A DNA stretch of 64,000 nucleotides from Mactra quadrangularis (taxonomy: Eukaryota; Mollusca; Bivalvia; Venerida; Mactridae): NCBI GenBank assembly GCA_025267735.1, contig CM046303.1, positions 50,361,403-50,425,402 on the forward strand. The letters run 5' to 3'. Made by a program: the position numbers and the translations under genes. Positions 25,771-37,578 of the stretch are shown here, piece after piece. The notes beneath the pieces were generated by a model. It was not told the origin of the DNA. It saw only the letters and a list, made by a program, of their open reading frames with translations, and did no database searches. Each line of letters opens with the position of its first letter. The first letter of the stretch is position 1.

Positions 25771-27055
25771 AAATCTTGAGAATAAAGCAAGCATAAATTT
25801 ACTTCAGGAAACTGCTTGACACTAAATATGTAATTTTTATCAAATACTTTGAATCAAAACAAAGAATTCTAAACGAAGACGGAAATAACATCCTCAATCT
25901 ATTATCATTTACCAAATGAATCAAGAACAAGTTTACGACTTTGTAAAATGTCATATAAATAAAATTTCTGTTTTTAATATACCTGCATAATTTGTTTGAA
26001 ATTGCTTCACATTTGTCTGTGAACATCCTAATAATAACTATTGTTTTGTAAACAAACATAGGCCAAACATTCCAAATAATGAACAAACCTTGTGAATACT
26101 CTATGGGTCACGTTTTTACTCAGTTGTCATCATACTTCGCCAGGCTGCTTGTCTAGGTTATTGCTCAAATGAGTTTGAACATGGGTTATCTTAGATAAAA
26201 AACCGTCACATTAGCTGAAAATAGAAAAAAGTCTTGTCATCACTCTAGTGACTACTATTTAACCAATTATCCTGAAAATTTGTTTTGATTTTACTGTGAT
26301 TCATATGTATATCAATAGTACTCAGGTAAGCGATAAAGGGCCTTCATGTTCATCTTGTTTATGACAGAGCTTGTTTTCATATTCATTTCTTAGTTCATAG
26401 TCTTCATTGCCATTTGCTAATTAGTGATTACAACCATTGCTTACAAAATAGAAAATCAATTACTAACCGCGTATTTTCTATGTAGATATGGACACACTTA
26501 TATCTTATTTACACTAAATTATTCAAGAACATATTGATTTTGATACAGTTTATTTCATTTAAAACAAAAGTCACAACTAAGAACTAAGCTTTTAAATCTT
26601 TGACCTACGTCAACTAATTGATTTAAGGAACCGACCTAGTATGTTAATGGCGTATATAAATTATTCATACAGGAAGTATATGCTGATTTATACATAAAAG
26701 TTAAGCATATGGTGTTGTTTGATCTAGTATGACGCCGATATTTCATAGAGAATATTTTATACTTTAAATACAAATTAATAATGAAACCAAAAAACGTGTT
26801 TGCAAGTGCGTTGGACACAAATGTTTTATGGTAATCAAGTTGTTTCATTGTAATGAACCATTTTAGATTAATCTTATCTGATAATATTTTTGTTACAATT
26901 ATTAAAACAATCAACTCAAATAGATACCGATTTGTTTTATATATCGTATACTTATACTTGCCTTCATCGCAATAACCTGTACATGACATGATACTGCGTT
27001 GTAATTGGTGGTGTTGTAACACCATTTCACTCAAATTACATATGTTTTTGAAATG
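25771..27055. other. A+T-rich DNA between the two duplicated segments
   Basis: A 150-codon minus-strand open frame (26636-27088) lies here. It is the longest simple frame outside the repeats apart from the pentanucleotide one, but it shows no recognised motif and mostly A/T-driven residue use (I, F, K, N, Y). I do not call it a gene. Confidence 0.45.
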
Positions 27056-27836
27056 GCTCTGAACAAATGTTACGATGTAAAGGAACAACTTGTGTTCAAT
27101 AAAACAAGCTATTACAATAAATTAGGTTTTGGTATGACAAACAACTACAGTTACCTCGAGTTTGACAACGAGATTTCGATTAACGGTCGCAGCATATCAC
27201 ACACTTCCATGCAAATCAAACAAATTGTATTTCTTTGTCCAACAATTACACAGAAATGCTGTTAAAGTGATTTTCAAATTAAAAGTTAAATGTAATACGG
27301 TGCACAACCTAAATGTCAAAACTATGGAATTAACGATTGTAGAAATTGATCATGTTAAGTAAAAATATTTCTTTCAAGGTATCAAAAAATAATGTATATG
27401 CTCCCGATACAAGCACGATAACATTGTTTTAACATATATCGTAACCTTAGTTTGGTTTGTTTTCTGTCATTTGTCTGTTATCAGGAGAGATTTGCGAGGC
27501 AACGAATGCGTCTCTAAAGTTCATTTTACGCGTTAAAGGTTTGTTCAAGTGATAATGCAAACGTCCAGGAAAGGGTTAATGATTGGACTAAAGTAACTCA
27601 AAAAGTATGTAGTGCATCTGTTTACTATTAACATAAATTTGACACATTTGTTTAAATAATAACACATTTGTTACAATTGCTGATATCTCAGTTGATGTGA
27701 AAGAAATACTAAATGACGTTATTTATCATTACAATCTTTAAAAGAGCACCTATTTAAACCCCGTAACTGCTACAAAACATCTCACGTTGTCTTTGTTAAA
27801 AGACTAATATGATAAACCAGACTCATATAATAATAG

Positions 27837-28075
27837 TTGCCGCGGCCGTGGCGTAGTGGTTAGCATGTCTGACTTCGAATCCGGAGATCGCGGGTTCGAA
27901 ACCCGGTCGCGGCAGGTCATACCCTATACATGAGTTGTCGGCCTCGTGGTAGGGTAAGTTAGTACTGGTGATAGATAAGTGTCCAGGAAACCTATAGTAG
28001 GAAGAGCTGGCCGTCGTGTATATTACCTATATATGTGTTGAATGCGACGTTAAAAAACCAAAAAACCAAACCAAC
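27837..28075 (+). mobile_element. SINE family B, copy 1
   Basis: A tRNA-like head starts GCCGCGGCCGTGGCGTAGTGG (box A region) and contains GGTTCGAAACCC (box B). The anticodon-loop position reads CTTCGAA, consistent with a tRNA-Arg (TCG) ancestor, which is inference. The body contains 'GTAGGGTAAGTTAGTACTGG' and 'GGAAACCTATAGTAGG', and ends 'TGCGACGTTAAAAAACC'. A perfect 13-bp target-site duplication CATATAATAATAG flanks it at 27824-27836 and 28076-28088. It lies inside duplication copy 2 and is absent from copy 1. Not a free tRNA gene. Confidence 0.9.
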
Positions 28076-28580
28076 CATATAATAATAGGTATTGCAACAA
28101 CTGTTTCAACCGCATACCTAATACAACTATACTCAATACAGCTGTTATACCAGACATGTCAACTGCAATATATGACTTTGTACTCTATCAACTCCATCGA
28201 GACATTGTAAGAAAACATACCAGACTAATAATATTTTACTTGTGGATCACATCTGCATGAAGTACTGGTATTTTACTGCAATATAACTATTGTCTGGATA
28301 GAAACTTATTTTTTGTAATATCCACCAATTAATAAAAAAAAACTTATGTTTCCTCTCTCTGTTCAAAGGTCAAACTACGTCTGTCAAATACTTATTAGTT
28401 CCTAACACTATGTAATAATAGCAATAACTCTCATTTTCGAAGCAACTTTTTCAAAACATTACCAGAGCTCTCAAAATTGTTTTAACTTGCCAAATACTAG
28501 AATGAGTACTGATTTTGTTCACGCAAAATGAAATAAACTCAAATTGTACTTGTGTACCAGCTTTGTATTGCTTGGTTTCT

Positions 28581-28634
28581 TGTTAGTTTGTTTGGTTTTT
28601 ACGGCGCATCAATACAGAAAGGGTGTATCGCGCC
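28581..28634 (-). mobile_element. Extremely 5'-truncated LINE tail (54 bp)
   Basis: On the minus strand this is only the terminal part of the LINE 3' UTR: CGGCGCGATACACCC… followed by GCGCCGTAAAAACC and an AAACAAACTAA tail. It is flanked by an 11-bp duplication GCTTGGTTTCT at 28570-28580 and 28635-28645. The corresponding position in duplication copy 1 (about 23905-23925) lacks it, so it is a true insertion. The same UTR appears in longer form at 45588 and 50275. Confidence 0.8.
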
Positions 28635-29536
28635 GCTTGGTTTCTGGTTTGATAATCTAAAACACTTGGTATTGTTTTATAAGTTTATGAAATAACACTT
28701 GTACATTGAAAGTGTGATTGCTCCAGATTCTTTTTCTGTTAATGCTGCTACTACAGTTTTTAACATAATAACAAAAATAAATGTCGAATGTTCATAAATA
28801 ATTCAAGCCAATTTGACTCTGTTGATATATTTGTTTCGTATCACACTTACATGTACCAATAAACTTACCTACATCTAAAATAAACACATTTTAGCTGGTA
28901 ATGAAATCAATAAAGCGAATCCCGGAGATATGAAATTCAAGATTATGAACACTTCTACTTAGAAACAGTGAAAGAAATTGCTCCAGATTTTTTCTGTTAA
29001 ATATACTAATTTAGCTAGTAATGAAAACAATAAATCATACAGCGAATCCCGGTTATATGAAATTCAAGATTTAATAGTAATTACTGAAGCTGAATAACAT
29101 TTTAAAAAAACTTATCTAAAGTAATTTGTGTATGCAGTGATTGTATGTCTTCGTGATAAAAACCAAGACAAATGTATTGCATACATAAGAAAATTGTGGA
29201 GTTTGGTCATGCAAACTTTTCACTGCCGTTTTCTTGCCCACCTATGTATTAATTTGGGAGTCAGCTACATGTGAGAGTATGTGCTTATAACTAGGGTAAA
29301 ACAAGTTTAATTATATTTAAACTGTTTTGTTTCACTCTCTTTCATATATTGTTTCAGGTGGGTTGCTATTTATGAGCGATAAGTAATCATGAAAGGTACC
29401 ATCAACGGCACTGTATATTTGTTAAATCTGATGTATAATTCTGTGACAAATACGAGGAATACCTATTTTGTTTCACATTTTCATTGAAATAATACGTCAA
29501 TCAAATAAAACAATCCCATCACAAATCAAGAAAAAT

Positions 29537-29583
29537 GCAAATACATCGCATGCTACATTAAATGTAACATGCGATGTATTTGC
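29537..29583. repeat. Near-perfect hairpin created by an inverted duplication
   Basis: GCAAATACATCGCATG (29537-29552) is the exact reverse complement of CATGCGATGTATTTGC (29568-29583), with further pairing toward the centre. The paralogous stretch in copy 1 (about 25517-25545) has only the first arm, so the second arm was added here. Confidence 0.8.
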
Positions 29584-29799
29584 CTTTTTTATGAGAACAA
29601 ACCACATGCGTTTATATGAATGGTAGATGTGTTGGCTTGAAGTGATATTTGCTTGATGTAATGTTGTACAATGTCTGAGATAGAGATTTATAGTGTACAC
29701 GTTGTCTGTAGACAAAGCAAGGACATATTTTCATTATTTGAGTATACCGCAATTTATTTGCTACTGAATTATTAAGACGAGTAGATGCTACAATCAATG

Positions 29800-32700
29800 T
29801 CAACATTGCATTTTTATGTTTATTATGCATGATTATGTTGGAAATATATTTGATCTTTTTATTATTTATAGAATCCTTAGATATCACTTTTATGCGTGTT
29901 GAAATGTTTTCATGTATCTCCGGCTTCCTATGTGTTCCGTAATTATGTGCTGCCAATTTTATTGTTTATAGCATATTTGGTATATAATTATAACACTATA
30001 TGTTATGTTAAAATAACGCAAAAACATGATCCGTTTTTATAATGTAAGCCTTACACTATTATTTATGTACTATACTGTATATCTAAAGCAATACTACGTT
30101 TTCCATACTCTTTACAACAAACCAAAAAAGCCAGTACATCAATTTCTATGGCGTATTCAACACAATCGATGAAGCAAAAATGAATTTTGATGTTGTTGTA
30201 ATAATGTTGCCACAATGTTGGAGATTTTGTAATTTTGATCACCGCTGCTTAAATTTCTGACTAAATTTATTGATGCAGTTTTGTTTTGTTTGTTTGTGTG
30301 CATATTTAGCAGACAATTATTTTCTCTTTATTGAATTAAATTTCCATTACGATAATATTGTTATATTAACGTCGGAAACATCATTTAGCGAATGTCTCTT
30401 AGCTTGTATTTGAATAGAGATTGTTTAATTTAACGGAGCTCAAATCGATATAGAATCAACACAATTTAGAACATTTTACAAACAGGTATTCTGCTTCTTG
30501 TTGTTCACATTTGTCGTCAGACGTAATAGATGTCATTCATATATTGTTTTGAATAAAAGCAGTTTTCGGCGACGTTGTGGTGCAGAACATTTACGTGATT
30601 TCAATTGTATTCATGGTTGAGGGAAAAATAAGTTTACTCACCATTTAGCATGGTATATGTCAATTTTTGCTTGTCAATAAAAGGGATGACGTGTGGCCGA
30701 CAAAATGGCGTCACTGCGATCATCGGTATCTGGCGCATCGGAAAACCACAACAAAGGTACAATACCGCGATATTACCGAACCCGACTATTACTTTGTACA
30801 GATTTTCGAATATCAATCTAACTAATGGATACGCATCTAATCTAAAGACATCGAATGTTCATACAGAGATTTAAATTGAAAATTATATATATCTTAATGT
30901 GTTCAACATATCGATTTTCTCACCTATTTAGGATATCGCAGAATAAACTATTCGTTGTCGTTCCATGCTAATTGGTATAACACGAATTCAATTCATTTGA
31001 ATAATTACTTTAAACATATTTATGTAGTATAATACATCACAATGTTGTCATCACTTACATCTTGAAGTATGCAGTCGTGTTTTGCACCTATACTCTTCCT
31101 TAAAGCACTCGATATAGGAATAACTAACACGAAATATTGTAATGCATTTTGCTACATATACAACATCTTCATTTTGTACTCAGGAAATTACATATCGTTG
31201 ACAAACTATCGAATGTACATTGATTCATCAACTTGAAGTACATAGACTTTTAGCGAATTGCGATGTTGATCGTTATGCGATTGCTAGAAAGAGTATTAAA
31301 ATATGATAAATCAATTGATCTTTATGATAACAATGAGTATGTCAACGAATTTTACTCAAAGTGTTTTAAATATTCTTTATGTAAGATATTGAATAATTAA
31401 TTTTCAACTTTTATAACAATACTTTTCTGAAACATCACGTCATTTTTAATACTGACCTAGATTTAAGATTGCCTTAACACGACGATCTTCGTTTATAATC
31501 TTTGAGAAGTGATATTTGATGAACTTTGCAAATGACTCCTTTTGAAATTTATGGCAACTCTCATTCAGTTTATAACGATACTACACCTCATTATGTCAAT
31601 ACAAAATTGAAACGTTGTTAACTCAAGTCTGTAGGAGGTTTAATCATTGCATCACGATCAGTGAAGGTGAGTACTTAAAGGTCACTTTGCCAAAGCTCTG
31701 TTCACTGTTCTCTGTTCAACGAATTCTCTCAGTTTTTCATTAATACATAGAGGATATTTGTTTATTTCGGTGTAAGATCGATTTTTATTTCACAAGTGAG
31801 CTAAGGATGCAATATTTTCACGAGTGGCGCAGCATTGACAAAGTATGGAAACAAAATCCTCATTTATTAATAGGTTTTTTTTCAATGGAAGAACATTTCC
31901 ATGGGTAAAGGAATAAACCATGAGAGAATGCTAAGTCCCATGGAATGTTTTATTGATCAATTTCAAGTAACCAATCTTATTTAATATTTATGGCTGCAAA
32001 CTTCCTGGTGTAATGCTTATGTAGAATTACATGTGTTTAAAATTTTATAGAATGTAAATGAAAAGCAAAAAGAAAGTGTGCAAGATTTCTGAATTTTCAA
32101 ACGTATTCTAGATTGTGTTTTATGTACGAAGGGCGTTTGGGACGTTCGTAGACTTCTGCCAGGAAAAAAGTCAACGTGCATACCTAAAATTATTGTATTA
32201 TATAAATCTACCGTGCACATGTGATTGATCCAAATGTTAAAGTAGTTTAGATTTTAATCATTTACAGCATGAAATGTTTCGTACTGACTATATTATACTC
32301 GAGGCAATAAAACCAGGCATATCTTAAACAATATTCAGTTATATGTGATTTCCTCTTTATGGAAACTCTAATAAGGTTTATCATATCTGATTTTATAGTT
32401 ACAGACTGATATTACTTTTTCACTAGTCTACAAAATGAGATTAACTTACGACGATCGATTATATATCTTCATCATTTCGTACTAATCGTCGTATTGGGAA
32501 CATATTTTACCAAGTGCCATTGTACTAAAGCTGCGGAATCAGACACGTCAAACACATCATTTATATGATTTCCCATAAATTGAAATAGTTCTATATATGT
32601 CATAAATGTCGACGAATTTACAAAGAATAACAATTTCGCTTCTTGACGATAAAAGCTATTTTGTGTTTTGTTTAATGTATGAGGAAATATAGATTGTTTT

Positions 32701-34980
32701 TTAGATCCGCTATCTTGTTGTTGTGACAGCGAACTTTTTATACAGTTTAAACCATTTGTTTGTTCTAATACAAGCAGTTCTCAAGACTTTTTTATTTATT
32801 TCTGGTTACATTATCTCAGTTAGTTAGGACCCTTGTTGTTCAACTAAAATATGCTCAAAGTAGTTATCTATAGAAACGACGAAACATAGAGTAACAATTG
32901 GTTTCTTCCGTTTTGAATGTATATTAGCAAATACATGATTTAGATTTCAATACATACGCAGTGGAATAGCAAGAGTTTGTACTATTCTCAAATACCTGTT
33001 AAATAAGTATTTACTTGTTTTAATAAAAACATTCGATATGGCACAGTCGGAAAAAATAATTTGAACCATTAGACGCATCTCAAAAACAATAGCACACGCT
33101 TTAATTACTTTTTTGAAGAAAATATTCAGATATGATTAAATATATACATGTAAACATTACACTTTTAGTCATAAGCCGACAAAAAATAACGATAACTCGC
33201 GATATTCAAACTGTAGATCTATCGACGACGACACATTTTGACAAAGAATTCAGTGTGTATTACAATCATGCATAAAATTCAAACATTGGTCTTTATCGTA
33301 GAACCATAATATCAAATTGGTTTAGGCAAACATATGTGCCTCAGATGAAATCAGTGATATACATGTATATCTGGCAAAAACAAAATGTGGTATTCTAATT
33401 GTCATTATTATTTTCATAATTTCTTTTTACACTGAACATTGATATGTTCTTCTAAGGATATGTCATATCTGTGGTTTTACGAGATTGTTGCTTTATTTTC
33501 AAAAGTCATGTGAAACTGGGGTAAGGGTTTCTAAAGTTATGTGAAATCAAATCAAATAATAGTGGTTAAGTGTTATTACGACAAACCATTTGAAACTTGT
33601 TTTTAATCTTACTTTTTAGAACAATTATCTTAATCGATTCTCCAAGGCAAAGGACTAATAAACTTTTGAACTATAGATACAATGTAATGAATAAAGCCTT
33701 TATTGAAACTTGTTTAATGTGATTGACATTTGTTGGTTTTTGAATTAATTGTTGTACTCGAAATATTATGAATGAAAATGCGTATAATAATATAAATGTA
33801 CTTTGAAATACACTTTATTTTGATGTTATTATCGTCTTCATTCTCTCAGGAAATTGATTTTAATGACTAACAAATGCTTTCTACTTTTGCTATGCGTATG
33901 AACAATATAAGTACACTCTGTCAAACACTCACATATGACATTTGTTAATATTTTGTTATCTCAAAACGTTTGTCAATGCATATTGTTTGGATTGATCATC
34001 CCTATGCGGTGTCGTAACGAAACATTTGTTGAATTGATAGATAATTATTATAGTTCTAAAGTACCATTAGAAAACATCTTACAAAACTATGTTTGATGTT
34101 ACAGTTTAAATGAATATACATCTATTTATCAGATAAAAACAAACCACATGGCTTAATTTAAGTCTTTGATAGTTTAATCACCAATTGATTCGAACATTGA
34201 GTACGTTAGATTACTTGCTCTTGACATCGATGTCGCTTTTAGCATTTTTCACTTTTATATATTATTTTGTTTAAAAGACATTTATTATTTCTAGAACACT
34301 AGTGACAGAAAACCCACTTGAACAGTTATATAGGAATAATTTATTAAAATGTCATTATGCCCAAAGAGGAATATTTATTTCTATGTCTTGTCATGAAAAT
34401 GTTTTAGGGTATAACTTTTATCATGAATAACGCTAAAGTGAGGTTTTATCAAAGAATTTATTAGAACATGACTTAAGCATTTTGTTGTAATGTATGATCT
34501 ATGGAATCAATGGTACATTATAAGTCACGAATCACTTATAGATCTGCATGATGATAATGACTCTGGCAAATAAGGTTATCAAACTCGTGTGATAGACTTT
34601 GATCACACAGAAGTTTGTTGTGATGCATCCGTAAATGTTTTGTCTAAAACTCGTTTTATTTACATGTCTTAGTAAGTCAATTTAAATTATTAAGTTGAAG
34701 ATACTCATTCACAGATTTCAACTTAAATATCAACATTTTTGAAACTGTCAAAATTGTATAGAAACATTTTTTGAAGCAGGAAAGTAATGTTCTGATAATG
34801 ACAATTTTAGTGCAAATTGACATATAACTACACATAATGGTGCTTCATGTAGAATATATCTACCCCGTATGTTACGGTATAGACACTTTAGTGCATTTTT
34901 GTGACTTTTATTGTATACTTCTTGCTACATATAGATCAGTTTGGCTTAAAAAGATAAGAACTTACTTTTTTGACACAATA
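29800..34980. other. A+T-rich intergenic DNA, no supported gene
   Basis: No gene was found. A small imperfect hairpin (ACATTTCCATGGGT … CCCATGGAATGT) is visible at 31888-31945. The short frames on both strands near 30.65-30.87 kb show no domain. Confidence 0.5.
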
Positions 34981-34984
34981 AGGG

Positions 34985-35350
34985 ACCTTAGTCAGTTATT
35001 TATATCAGTTATAGGTAGGTCCTTTTAGTTGGATTACTCGGATTTTACCCTTACTTTTTAATGTCAATTTGCCAAAAAATATCTTAAATAACTTTTTTGT
35101 AAATCATTTAACTTGTTTGAAATTCAAGCTAAGAAATTTTAAGGTAAAGAACTATCTAAAGTCCATCATTTCTGTTAATATCTTCATTAACAATAATATA
35201 TTAGAAAAAAAATAGACAAATATATTAGATGAAATATATTGTTATCCTTACATAGGAATTCAATGACGAAATCCGAGGAATCCAACTGTAAGGACCTAAT
35301 TACCAATTGGATTGCTTCAGATTTTATCAGGGAAAGATAACTGACTAAAA
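34985..35350. mobile_element. Candidate MITE with ~70-bp imperfect inverted ends
   Basis: The left arm, TTAGTCAGTTAT … TAGGTCCTTTTAGTTGGATT … CTCGGATTTTACCC (34988-35050), is complemented by 35268-35350, whose reverse complement reads TTTAGTCAGTTATC … TTAGGTCCTTACAGTTGGATT … CTCGGATTTCGTC. The ~215-bp centre is unrelated A+T-rich DNA. I could not identify a target-site duplication, so the outer limits are approximate. Confidence 0.55.
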
Positions 35351-37322
35351 TCTCTAGTTACAAACACTGAATGGTATTTTGAAATTATAGAAAAAATAAA
35401 CCAAATATGTGTACTTGTACCTTTAAAGATGTTTAGTAGCTTTAACGTAACCATTCATTACAGTCTGTGAACTGTGTCTTTTAATAACTACCTTCTGAAC
35501 AAGACCTTTTGTTATTTTGTAAATAAGCACATCTACATTCAAACAGCATGCAATGTAGATTGAATTTCAGAAGGGTAATTAATTTTATTTGATTGGTATA
35601 CTTATTGATTTATTATTTACATATCTATGTTAACAGTAATGATATTTATCTGTAATTTCATATATATAGAATCAGATCCCAATGGTACCGTCGGATCAAC
35701 ATCCTAGATAGAAATGGTTCCTTTATAGCTTTGTACTGTTTTAATCTGTGTTTAATAAAAGCATAACATAAATCATTAATTGAATTGAATCAAATTGCTC
35801 TTTTATCTCAGTTTAACCGTGTCGTAATGTCTGTAGTTACCGTAACTACATGTATATATTTAGCAAGTTTTCTTTTCACACTTGATAGCTAGTACGTAGA
35901 CTGATTAAAAGTTTCATTAATAATTAATGGTCAGTATTCACATATCATGTATTTATGAAAATCAGGTAATTGATTAGAAAACCTAGGTATCTCACATCAG
36001 ACTGATTGATATCGGTACAATTCACATTAATAGCGTTCTTGTCACTTTGCGTGCACTAGTGTGTGCTGATTTTCATGATGTGTTTGTATGTTTTCTAATG
36101 TAATATTATGATTGAATAATTGTATCATGTCAGTATGGTGTATATAATGCTTAGTATGAAAGCTTATTATATACATGTATACAGACCTTTCACTATATAC
36201 TTGAAATCGTTCCTTATTATTATGGAATTACTGAAAGAAAATTAAACACATAGTGCTGCAAAAAAACGTTTTGTTAAGTATCTGTTACAATGTTAAGAGT
36301 ATCTAGTTACTGGATTATACCAATTCCACCATATAGGTAAGTATACGTTGAGTTTCAATCTTAGGAGTGTTTCCGTTTTAAAAAAATCTTTAAAATATTA
36401 TTTGTTTTTAAAATAGCAAAACTACAAACAAAATACAGATTTTATGACTTAGTGTTATTATAATCTAAATTGTATACAATGTTGTTGAAACCAAGTGCGA
36501 TAAATACTTGACCAAGCGCAGGTACTGAGTTATAAAATGTAATATATCATTTAGTGGAAGACACATGATATGCATAATACAAATACATATTTAAGGAACA
36601 CAAATGTTAGCCTTGACAACATTAGGTAGATGGATGCAGAAACATCCAGTCAAATACTATTGGACATGTTGTTTCTGGTGTATATGATGCTATAATTAAC
36701 ACTTTATTTATTAGAGTAAATATTTAAGTAGTTTGTATAATTATGTAATGCATTTGTATGATTTTTGCGAATAGAATACATACCATACGGTTATATGGTG
36801 GTAGATGGAAATTAAAAGATAATTATGTTTATATTTTAAAGTGGGATTTCATGCACAATTATTCATTGGTTAATATAAATACCATACACATGGTTTATTT
36901 AATTTGACTGTACATTTGACCGCGATTGTGGTTCAACTTGTCCAAAGAAATTTCAGACACATTTGAAATGTCCTTCGTGTCGATCTAGAAACGAATATGT
37001 TCATTAAATCACGTTGAATACAACAGCTGTAAATCAGCATGCCTTTATAAATGATATAGCCGTAGGCATCGGGAAGACATTATTCCTTTATGGAAAAATT
37101 CAAAGGACGAGAATCGTTACTGAGATTACCATGATTCGTGTATAATAAATGACATCTCGATTAGATGTCATAAAAAATTAACATGAACGAATCGTGTTTT
37201 TCCGTTCACACGATATGATATTGTACCGGATGATCCAAAGACCAGGTATTCTTTAATATATATTGAACACAAGGTATTCAGGTATATATATTATCAACAT
37301 CACATTTGATGTAACAATGTTA
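35351..37322. other. A+T-rich intergenic DNA, no supported gene
   Basis: No gene or bounded element. The run near 35988 (CCTAGGTATCTCACATCAGA) resembles one at 41053 (GTAGGTATCTCCCACCAGA), suggesting further old duplication in this part of the window. Confidence 0.45.
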
Positions 37323-37335
37323 TATAATAACTTTA

Positions 37336-37565
37336 GCCGCGGCCGTAGCGTAGTGGTTAGCATGTCTGACTTCGAATCTGGAGTTCAAAACCCGGTCGCG
37401 GTAGGTCATACTCTATACATGAGTTGTAGGTATCGTGGTAGGGTAAATTAGTACTGATGATAGAAAAGTGACCAGGAAACCTATAGTAGGACGAGCTGGC
37501 CGTCGTATATATAACCTCAATAAGTGTTGAATACGACGTAAAAAATAAAATATAAAAAACATAAT
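37336..37565 (+). mobile_element. SINE family B, copy 2 (deletion in the tRNA-like head)
   Basis: Same layout as 27837-28075: GCCGCGGCCGTAGCGTAGTGG start, 'ATCTGGAGTT' where the other copy has a longer anticodon-to-box-B segment (about ten bases missing), then 'GGTCATACTCTATACATGAG', 'GGAAACCTATAGTAGGACGA' and the end 'ATACGACGTAAAAAATAAA'. A perfect 13-bp target-site duplication TATAATAACTTTA lies at 37323-37335 and 37566-37578. The deletion touches box B, so this copy is probably transcriptionally dead. Confidence 0.9.
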
Positions 37566-37578
37566 TATAATAACTTTA

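Larger units (their letters stand above)
27060..29800. repeat. Segmental duplication, copy 2
   Basis: This is the partner of 22.98-25.77 kb. It has gained a SINE-B (27837-28075), a 54-bp LINE tail (28581-28634) and a short inverted duplication (29537-29583), and lost sequence elsewhere. Within it a ~118-bp internal tandem repeat is visible: 'TAATGAAATCAATAAAGCGA' near 28900 and the related run near 29018, each followed by AATCCCGG(A/T)(G/T)ATATGAAATTCAAG. Confidence 0.7.

Noticed and set aside
26636..27088. 150-codon minus-strand frame
   Set aside because: Composition is dominated by residues of A+T-rich codons; no motif, no duplication-supported conservation, no splice or promoter context.
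27838..27914. Functional tRNA-Arg gene
   Set aside because: The head is followed by a SINE body and tail, with a 13-bp target-site duplication. A second copy exists at 37.3 kb.
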